Positions 7,094-10,384 of a stretch of DNA of 10,384 nt are shown in pieces. The stretch comes from Elusimicrobiota bacterium (GTDB lineage: Bacteria; Elusimicrobiota; Elusimicrobia; UBA1565; UBA9628), in assembly GCA_028871595.1 (NCBI GenBank), contig JAGWMT010000096.1, positions 1 to 10,384 of the forward strand, written 5' to 3'. Within the stretch, counting starts at the first letter, position 1. Each line of letters starts with the position of its first letter. Under the pieces are notes generated by a model that did no database searches, was not told the DNA's origin, and worked only from the letters and a program-made list of their open reading frames with translations. The position numbers and the translations under genes were made by a program.

Positions 7094-7817
7094 GCTCCGC
7101 GGTCTCCGGCGTCGGATCGACGCGCCGCGCGTCCAAGTCCACGTCGAATTCGTAATCGGGCTGGTCGTCCGTCGATTGATAGCGGACGCGGTACGTGCGG
7201 TCGCCGGTGCGCTCCGCGGTCCAGGCGGGTCGCGAGCCGGGAGGATTTGCTCCCGCGTTCAGCCGCTCGGCGAGGGGGCGCTCGTCTCCGGGAAGGCGGA
7301 AATCGTGCGCCAGCAAGAGCGCTTGGTCGGCGCCCGGATCTTCGAACGCGGCCTCCGGCGCGGGGGGGACGAACGCCGTCTCGATCGGAACGACGGGATC
7401 GGCCGGAACGGCCTCTCGGCGGAGCGAGGCGTTGCGCTGCAGAAGGACGGCGGCCGCCAGAAGGGCCGCGTACGGAAGAGCGCTCCAGGTCCGCTTTCCT
7501 CCGTCCGTCCGGGAGGGAGCCGCCGCGGGCGCCGAGTCCGCGGCGGCGACCATCGAGACGGACGGAATCTTGACGGGGATCGGAACGGCGAAGGCGCGGG
7601 CCGGAACGGGGGTGGGGGCGGACGTCGACGCCGGAGCGGCGCCGGTCGGCGGCGTCGCGGCCAGGGCGCGCAGCGCCGAGAGCTCCGCGCGCAGGCGCGT
7701 CAACTGCTCCCTCTGGGCATACAGTCTGGCGCGCGAGGAATTCACGGATTCACGCAGATTCAAAGCTTGATCACGCAGCGCGGCAGGGTCGGCGGAGGTT
7801 TCGGGTTCCTGATTCAT
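7062..7817 (-). CDS. Single-pass membrane protein with N-terminal coiled coil
   Basis: This 251-residue protein has no recognised family. Residues about 10-53 are heptad-rich and charged (LRDQALNLRESVNSSRARL... QLTRLRAELSALRAL), a likely coiled coil. An Ala/Pro/Thr-rich linker follows to about 105, then one hydrophobic segment at about 111-128 (WSALPYAALLAAAVLLQ) preceded by DGGKR, then an acidic C-terminal part. The last 60 residues look folded (RTYRVRYQSTDD, YEFDVDLDARRV, ETAELIAPQL). There is no signal peptide, so the N terminus is probably cytoplasmic and the tail periplasmic. The ATG at 7817 is preferred over GTG 7826, because TACGAT (7832-7827) lies right against that GTG. The last 32 bases overlap the end of the convergent protease gene. 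Confidence 0.68.
   Translation of the reverse strand: MNQEPETSADPAALRDQALNLRESVNSSRARLYAQREQLTRLRAELSALRALAATPPTGAAPASTSAPTPVPARAFAVPIPVKIPSVSMVAAADSAPAAAPSRTDGGKRTWSALPYAALLAAAVLLQRNASLRREAVPADPVVPIETAFVPPAPEAAFEDPGADQALLLAHDFRLPGDERPLAERLNAGANPPGSRPAWTAERTGDRTYRVRYQSTDDQPDYEFDVDLDARRVDPTPETAELIAPQLASRR
7082..7100. terminator. Hairpin between convergent genes
   Basis: GCGGAGC, loop GATAA, then GCTCCGC gives a perfect 7-bp stem that can extend outward through weaker pairs. The loop contains the TAA stop of the protease gene. The hairpin lies within the end of the opposing gene and could serve both directions, but neither side has a T run, so an intrinsic terminator role is only possible. Confidence 0.4.
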
Positions 7818-7826
7818 GACCCCCAC

Positions 7827-7832
7827 ATCGTA
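7827..7832 (-). promoter_or_regulatory. -10-like element before the membrane protein gene
   Basis: TACGAT fits TAnnnT and is followed by 9 bases and the ATG at 7817. A run of five G lies between them, too close to the ATG to be a convincing Shine-Dalgarno. No clear -35 was found. Confidence 0.35.
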
Positions 7833-7890
7833 GCGGCGCGCGGTTAAGGACTTGTGTCGCGCCCGTTAAGCGGTTGTTACGGAATCCGGG

Positions 7891-8193
7891 TCAGGGTTGG
7901 ACGTCGGGAGCCGGGCGGCCCTTGCATGTCCGCAAGTGGGACAAGAGGCTGGTCGCTTTCTCTCCGCAGAGCTTGCAGTTCCCGGGTTTGTTGAGGCGCT
8001 GGTGGCCGGAGGTGTTCTTGGGCTTGTAGCGCTTGAGCATCCGGTCGATGTTCTCGCGCTCGGCGGCCTTGCGCTTCACCAATTGGCACGCGGGGGCGTG
8101 GTCGGCCAGCGACTTGGGCGCGACGGCGTTGCAGGACAGGCAGATGTCGGGATGAGCGATGCGATAGTCTACTACATCCCGCGACGGGCCCAC
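7891..8193 (-). CDS. Small protein with two C2HC zinc fingers
   Basis: This 100-residue protein has no recognised family. It has two matching fingers: C18-x2-C21-x10-H32-x3-C36 and C73-x2-C76-x9-H86-x3-C90, the second being CKLCGEKATSLLSHLRTC. They are joined by a basic, helical linker rich in Lys/Arg (VKRKAAERENIDRMLKRYKPK). The conserved spacing and basic surface suggest zinc-dependent binding of nucleic acid or protein, which is inference. The GTG at 8193 is the only usual start codon before the first finger. It overlaps the CYTH gene by 22 bases in another frame, so translation is probably coupled to that gene. No Shine-Dalgarno is visible. A longer open frame on the same strand (7877-8242) has no such features and is a shadow. 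Confidence 0.72.
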   Translation of the reverse strand: MGPSRDVVDYRIAHPDICLSCNAVAPKSLADHAPACQLVKRKAAERENIDRMLKRYKPKNTSGHQRLNKPGNCKLCGEKATSLLSHLRTCKGRPAPDVQP

Positions 8194-8651
8194 GTCCGGT
8201 AGGGTTTCTTGAATAGGTTGGCGTTGAGGTAGCGGGCATCATGGGTCACCTCTTTCCCGACCCAAGGCGGGAGGGCGACCCGTTGTCCCGCGCGCGCCAA
8301 TTCCACCTCGGCCACGACAAGCCCCTTGTTGGCGCCCTCGAATTCGTCGATCTCCCAAACAAGGCGGCCTGCGCGCACCCGGGTGCGGGTCTTCTTGATG
8401 AGAGGCTGTTCGCACAAGCGGTCGAGCAGTTCCGCGGCGTCGCGGGCGGGAATCCGGTATTCGAATTCGGCGCGGACGTTCCAGCGCGCGGGTCCCTTGA
8501 TGGTGATCGTCCCGATGCCGTTCTCCAGGCGCACTCGCGCCGAGCGCTCCTTCGTCGCGCAGAGGTAGCCCTGGCGCAGACGGGAGCGCCGGCCGCCCTT
8601 GCGCCAGCCGTCACCGGTCACCAGGAACTTCCGTTCGATCTCTTTTCCCAT
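8172..8651 (-). CDS. CYTH-domain triphosphate tunnel enzyme (probable inorganic triphosphatase)
   Basis: This is a 159-residue cytoplasmic protein. EIERKFLV at residues 4-11 is the ExExK signature (E4, E6, K8) that defines CYTH/TTM proteins and binds metal and triphosphate inside a beta-barrel tunnel. Further strands with alternating charges follow: ARVRLENGIGTITIKG, AEFEYRI, LVWEIDEFEG and LVVAEVEL. The ending PPWVGKEVTHDARYLNANL matches the tail of small bacterial TTMs such as the Nitrosomonas europaea enzyme, which hydrolyses tripolyphosphate. Length is normal and all key charged residues seen are intact. The exact substrate (tripolyphosphate, thiamine triphosphate or other) cannot be read from sequence. 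It is the first gene of a two-gene unit with the zinc-finger protein and is divergent from tetR. Confidence 0.9.
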   Translation of the reverse strand: MGKEIERKFLVTGDGWRKGGRRSRLRQGYLCATKERSARVRLENGIGTITIKGPARWNVRAEFEYRIPARDAAELLDRLCEQPLIKKTRTRVRAGRLVWEIDEFEGANKGLVVAEVELARAGQRVALPPWVGKEVTHDARYLNANLFKKPYRTWARRGM

Positions 8652-8658
8652 GAATACG

Positions 8659-8664
8659 ACTTTA
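8659..8664 (-). promoter_or_regulatory. -10-like element before the CYTH gene
   Basis: TAAAGT is followed by 7 bases and the ATG at 8651. Its expected -35 region falls on the -35 box of the divergent tetR promoter (8682-8687), so the two promoters would compete for the same short intergenic DNA. Confidence 0.4.
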
Positions 8665-8681
8665 CCAGATCGCGGCGGCTC

Positions 8682-8710
8682 TTGACATTATTGAACGAAC
8701 AGTCCATAAT
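8682..8710 (+). promoter_or_regulatory. tetR promoter
   Basis: TTGACA (8682-8687), a 17-base spacer and CATAAT (8705-8710) give 11 of 12 consensus bases. The -10 box ends 6 bases before the ATG at 8717, so the transcript should begin at or next to the start codon. Confidence 0.8.
8691..8710 (+). promoter_or_regulatory. Probable TetR operator, copy 1
   Basis: TTGAACnnACAGTCnATAAT, with an imperfect TGAAC-N5-GTCCA dyad, covers the spacer and -10 box of the tetR promoter, the usual place for autorepression. The same sequence, 17 of 20 identical, is found inverted at 9310-9329, between tetR and the next gene. Confidence 0.65.
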
Positions 8711-8716
8711 AAAGTC

Positions 8717-9295
8717 ATGGGCCGACCGAGATCGTTCGACGCCGACGTCGTCCTCGACCGAGCCGTGGAGACGTTCCGCGCCAGGGGCTTCGACGGGACG
8801 TCCGTCGAGGATCTGGAAAAGGCCACGGGCCTTCGCCGTGCCAGCCTTTACGGCGCCTACGGGGACAAGCGGGCGCTGTACCTGGCCGCCTTGCGGCGCT
8901 ACGATGGGACCCGCGCGGTAAGGATGCTGGAGCGTCTCAACGGTGAAAAGACCGGGCGTGCCGCGCTGGAACGGCTGTTCGCGATCGTGATCGGGGAGGC
9001 GTCCGCGGATCCGGGCGGGTGCCTGATCGGAAACGCGGCGACGGAGCGCGCCTCCCATGACGACGGCGTGGCCCGCTGCGTGGCCGACAACCGCCGACGC
9101 ATCGAGGGCGGCCTCACGGCGGCGGTTTTGCGCGGCCGCGCGGACAGGAGCTTGCGGGGTGCGGGAGACGCGCGGGAGACCGGACGTTTCTTGTTCGCCG
9201 CGGTGCTGGGTATCCGCGCTCTGGCGAAGTCCGGTTCTTCGCGCGCGGAGTTGTCGGGCGTCGCGCGGCGCGCGTTGGCGGCCGCCGGCGGATGA
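8717..9295 (+). CDS. TetR/AcrR-family transcriptional regulator
   Basis: This is a 192-residue DNA-binding repressor candidate. The N-terminal HTH covers about residues 8-55: DRAVETFRARGFDGTSVEDLEKATGL then RRASLYGAYGDKRALYLAAL, with the usual S-LY-YF/GDK recognition helix region. The C-terminal ligand domain carries GGCLIGNAATERA (about 94-106), a block common in TetR regulators that sit beside oxidoreductases, and ends in Ala-rich helices. Two similar operator-like sites, one over its own promoter and one before the following SDR relic, suggest that it represses itself and the downstream unit until a ligand binds; the ligand is unknown. MGRPRSFD is a typical family start. The start codon lies 6 bases behind the -10 box. 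Confidence 0.93.
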   Translation: MGRPRSFDADVVLDRAVETFRARGFDGTSVEDLEKATGLRRASLYGAYGDKRALYLAALRRYDGTRAVRMLERLNGEKTGRAALERLFAIVIGEASADPGGCLIGNAATERASHDDGVARCVADNRRRIEGGLTAAVLRGRADRSLRGAGDARETGRFLFAAVLGIRALAKSGSSRAELSGVARRALAAAGG

Positions 9296-9309
9296 TTTTT
9301 TTGCGGTTA

Positions 9310-9329
9310 ATTATTGACTGTATGTTCAA
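9310..9329 (-). promoter_or_regulatory. Probable TetR operator, copy 2 (inverted)
   Basis: Read on the minus strand this is TTGAACATACAGTCAATAAT, identical to copy 1 at 17 of 20 positions. It sits in a short AT-rich gap 16 bases before the SDR relic start. A plus-strand promoter here is less clear: TATGTT (9321-9326) inside the site is a possible -10, with only a T-rich -35 region. Confidence 0.62.
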
Positions 9330-9333
9330 ATAA

Positions 9334-9338
9334 AGGAG
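9334..9338 (+). promoter_or_regulatory. Shine-Dalgarno of the SDR relic
   Basis: AGGAG lies 7 bases before ATG 9346. It contrasts with the other operon-leading genes here, which lack one. Confidence 0.7.
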
Positions 9339-9345
9339 ATCGAAC

Positions 9346-9426
9346 ATGAGCGCACGCAAGCTGGAGGGCAAGGTGGCGGTGGCGACGGGGCAGACGATCC
9401 AGACGGCCGGTGGAATGAGGGCGTGA
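9346..9426 (+). pseudogene. Short-chain dehydrogenase (SDR) relic with internal deletion
   Basis: Twenty-six codons run from ATG to TGA. The first 15 residues, MSARKLEGKVAVATG, are the start of a classical SDR (the 'LEGKVAVVTG' strand leading into the GxxxGxG nucleotide loop). The rest, TGQTIQTAGGM plus RA, matches the end of the same family ('yvTGQti.vdGGm'). The 220 or so residues that would carry the Rossmann fold, catalytic Ser, YxxxK and dimer helices are absent. The junction falls on a TG pair that both motifs share, and the frame is kept. It retains a good Shine-Dalgarno and the TetR operator upstream, so it may now act only as a leader peptide for trxA, 14 bases downstream. Dehydrogenase activity is impossible. 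An assembly collapse could give the same picture. Confidence 0.75.
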
Positions 9427-9429
9427 ATA

Positions 9430-9436
9430 GAGGAGG
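9430..9436 (+). promoter_or_regulatory. Shine-Dalgarno of trxA
   Basis: GAGGAGG, 4 bases before ATG 9441, is the strongest Shine-Dalgarno in the window. It fixes the start at 9441 rather than the in-frame GTG at 9423. Confidence 0.8.
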
Positions 9437-9440
9437 AATT

Positions 9441-9764
9441 ATGACCGAACTTCAATTGACGGACGCGACCTTCAAGAAGGAGGTGCTGGGAGCGGACAAG
9501 CCGGTCCTGGTGGACCTCTGGGCGCCGTGGTGCGGCCCGTGCCGCACGCTGTCGCCCGTGGTGGACGAACTGGCCGCGGAGTACGCGGGCAAGGTCGTGG
9601 TCGGCAAGCTGAACACTGATGAGAATTCAGGGACCATGACCGCCTACCGCGTCTCCGCCATCCCGACCTTGCTGTACTTCAAGGGCGGCAAACTGATCGA
9701 CCAGTCGGTCGGCGTCCAATCCAAGGCCGCCATCAAAGCCCGCCTCGACGCGCTGTTATCCTGA
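9441..9764 (+). CDS. trxA: Thioredoxin
   Basis: This is a 107-residue cytoplasmic dithiol-disulfide oxidoreductase that reduces protein disulfides and is recharged by thioredoxin reductase. The full family pattern is present: VLVDLWAPWCGPCRTLSP with active-site C31 and C34, the buried Asp25, AGKVVVGKLNTDEN, and the cis-proline loop AIPTLLYFKGG (P75). Length is that of a standard single-domain Trx1, and there is no signal peptide. Gene order (tetR, SDR relic, trxA, with 14 bases between relic and trxA) places it under the TetR-controlled unit, although a separate promoter inside the relic cannot be excluded. One substitution is visible but harmless: WAPWCGPC in place of WAEWCGPC, which is common in bacteria. 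Confidence 0.96.
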   Translation: MTELQLTDATFKKEVLGADKPVLVDLWAPWCGPCRTLSPVVDELAAEYAGKVVVGKLNTDENSGTMTAYRVSAIPTLLYFKGGKLIDQSVGVQSKAAIKARLDALLS

Positions 9765-9773
9765 GGTAAGGAC

Positions 9774-9838
9774 GGGTGTCAGGCCTATGGTTATAACGGT
9801 TATTCGGAAATAACCATAATAACCATAGGCCTGACCCC
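9774..9838. repeat. REP-like long palindrome
   Basis: Arms GTCAGGCCTATGGTTAT (9778-9794) and its exact reverse complement (9819-9835) give a 17-bp stem. Outside it GGG (9774-9776) pairs with CCC (9836-9838), leaving a single bulged T at 9777. Inside it a 3x3 internal loop leads to GGTTATT/AATAACC (7 bp) with a CGGA tetraloop. A bulged stem with a T on one side is typical of REP/BIME elements and IS200/IS605 end hairpins recognised by Y1 (RAYT) transposases. No transposase is in the window. It lies 9 bases past the trxA stop and could also slow transcription there, but has no T tract. Confidence 0.75.
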
Positions 9839-9857
9839 GCCGTTTCGCGTCGTTTCT

Positions 9858-9866
9858 TGTTATTAT
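9858..9866 (+). promoter_or_regulatory. Extended -10 promoter of pruA
   Basis: TGT followed by TATTAT (9861-9866) is an extended -10 (TGn plus 5 of 6), which can work without a strong -35. It is followed by 6 bases and ATG 9873. Confidence 0.55.
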
Positions 9867-9872
9867 CGGGGC

Positions 9873-10384
9873 ATGAACGCCCGATTCGTCGTGCCCACGC
9901 CCGTTAACGAGCCGATCCTCGGCTACGCGCCCGGAAGCCCGGAGCGAGCGAAGCTCTTCGCCCGCTTGAACGCGATGAAGGCCAAGGTTCTGGACGTCCC
10001 CATGGTGATCGGGGGCGAAGAACTCCGGAGCGGCCGGAAGGCCGAGATCCGTTCTCCGTACGACCACGCGCAGTTGATCGGTCGCGCGCACCTGGGCGGG
10101 CCCTCCGAGGCGGCGAAGGCGATCAAGGCCGCCCTCAAGGCGCGCAAGGATTGGGCCGCGATGCCGTTCGAGTCCCGCGCGGCGATTTTCCTGAAGGCCG
10201 CCGATCTCCTGGCGGGCGACTGGCGCTGGACCTTGAACGCCGCGACCATGCTCAATCAGTCGAAGAACATGCACCAGGCCGAGATCGACTCCGCCTGCGA
10301 GTTGATCGACTTCCTGCGCTTCAACCCGGCGTACGCCGAGAGAATCTACGCCGAGCAGCCGTTCAGCCCGCGCGGCGCGTGGAA
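9873..10384 (+). CDS. pruA: Delta-1-pyrroline-5-carboxylate dehydrogenase, N-terminal part
   Basis: This is an NAD-dependent aldehyde dehydrogenase that turns glutamate semialdehyde (from proline via P5C) into glutamate, the second step of proline breakdown. The 170 codons present match the eukaryote/Bacteroidetes-type (ALDH4A1-like) enzyme closely: VPTPVNEPILGYAPGSPER at the N terminus, VPMVIGGEELRSG, RSPYDHAQLIG, ARKDWAAMPFESRAAIFLKAADLL and LNAATMLNQSKNMHQAEIDSA (about 127-147), then CELIDFLRFN. The catalytic Cys and Glu lie past the window edge. It is the stand-alone dehydrogenase form; no PutA-type proline dehydrogenase domain precedes it. It stands alone after the REP-like palindrome, with its own extended -10 and no Shine-Dalgarno. 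Confidence 0.95.
   Translation, partial: MNARFVVPTPVNEPILGYAPGSPERAKLFARLNAMKAKVLDVPMVIGGEELRSGRKAEIRSPYDHAQLIGRAHLGGPSEAAKAIKAALKARKDWAAMPFESRAAIFLKAADLLAGDWRWTLNAATMLNQSKNMHQAEIDSACELIDFLRFNPAYAERIYAEQPFSPRGAW

Noticed and set aside
6379..7155. 258-codon frame overlapping the metalloprotease
   Set aside because: Very Arg/Gly-rich and lacking motifs. The alternative frame contains HEYTH and a signal peptide.
7818..7890. Possible terminator hairpin after the zinc-finger gene
   Set aside because: Repeated GTTAAG words and short CCGT/ACGG complements are present, but no stem long enough to support a call.
7877..8242. 121-codon minus-strand frame overlapping the zinc-finger gene
   Set aside because: It has no paired cysteines or domain and is Arg/Pro/Gln-rich, whereas the alternative frame has two regular C2HC fingers.

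Overview
This is a GC-rich bacterial window with dense, compact gene packing. The long Ala/Pro-rich secreted proteins, Gram-negative-style outer-membrane barrel and ordinary housekeeping genes fit an Elusimicrobiota-like or other under-sampled Gram-negative lineage. That placement is an impression from protein style, not a proof. No tRNA, rRNA, CRISPR array, intact transposase or phage gene was seen, and no gene-free stretch exceeds about 125 bases.

Layout. (1) 1-1249, minus strand: a two-gene unit with a small secreted protein (possible STN/secretin-like modules) followed, through a 4-base GTGA overlap, by a glycogen debranching enzyme (GlgX type) that runs off the window. (2) 1327-3960, plus strand: a DUF1801 protein, then an outer-membrane beta-barrel protein and an RNase II/R-type (RNB) exoribonuclease 7 bases behind it. 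(3) 3957-5804, minus strand: a large secreted protein of unknown function with a possible GT-B-like fold. It converges on the RNB gene, and the two share one CTAG as both stop codons. (4) 5927-7093, plus strand: a secreted HExxH metalloprotease-like protein, divergent from (3). (5) 7062-7817, minus strand: a single-pass membrane protein whose 3' end overlaps the protease gene by 32 bases around a hairpin. (6) 7891-8651, minus strand: a CYTH/triphosphate tunnel enzyme overlapping a small protein with two C2HC zinc fingers. (7) 8717-9764, plus strand: a TetR regulator, a 26-codon relic of a short-chain dehydrogenase (SDR), and thioredoxin. (8) 9774-9838: a long REP-like palindrome. (9) 9873 to the end: delta-1-pyrroline-5-carboxylate dehydrogenase (pruA), cut by the window edge.

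Three observations stand out. First, every operon-leading gene except the SDR relic has a -10-like hexamer ending only 5-9 bases before its start codon, with no usable Shine-Dalgarno. This points to leaderless mRNAs as the default initiation mode here, while the SDR relic and trxA carry textbook Shine-Dalgarno sequences. Second, a 20-base operator-like sequence lies over the tetR promoter and recurs, inverted and with 17 of 20 bases identical, in front of the SDR relic, defining a small TetR regulon. Third, the SDR itself seems to have lost its whole interior, with its first 15 codons joined in frame to its last 11 or so, so the regulator now appears to control mainly thioredoxin.
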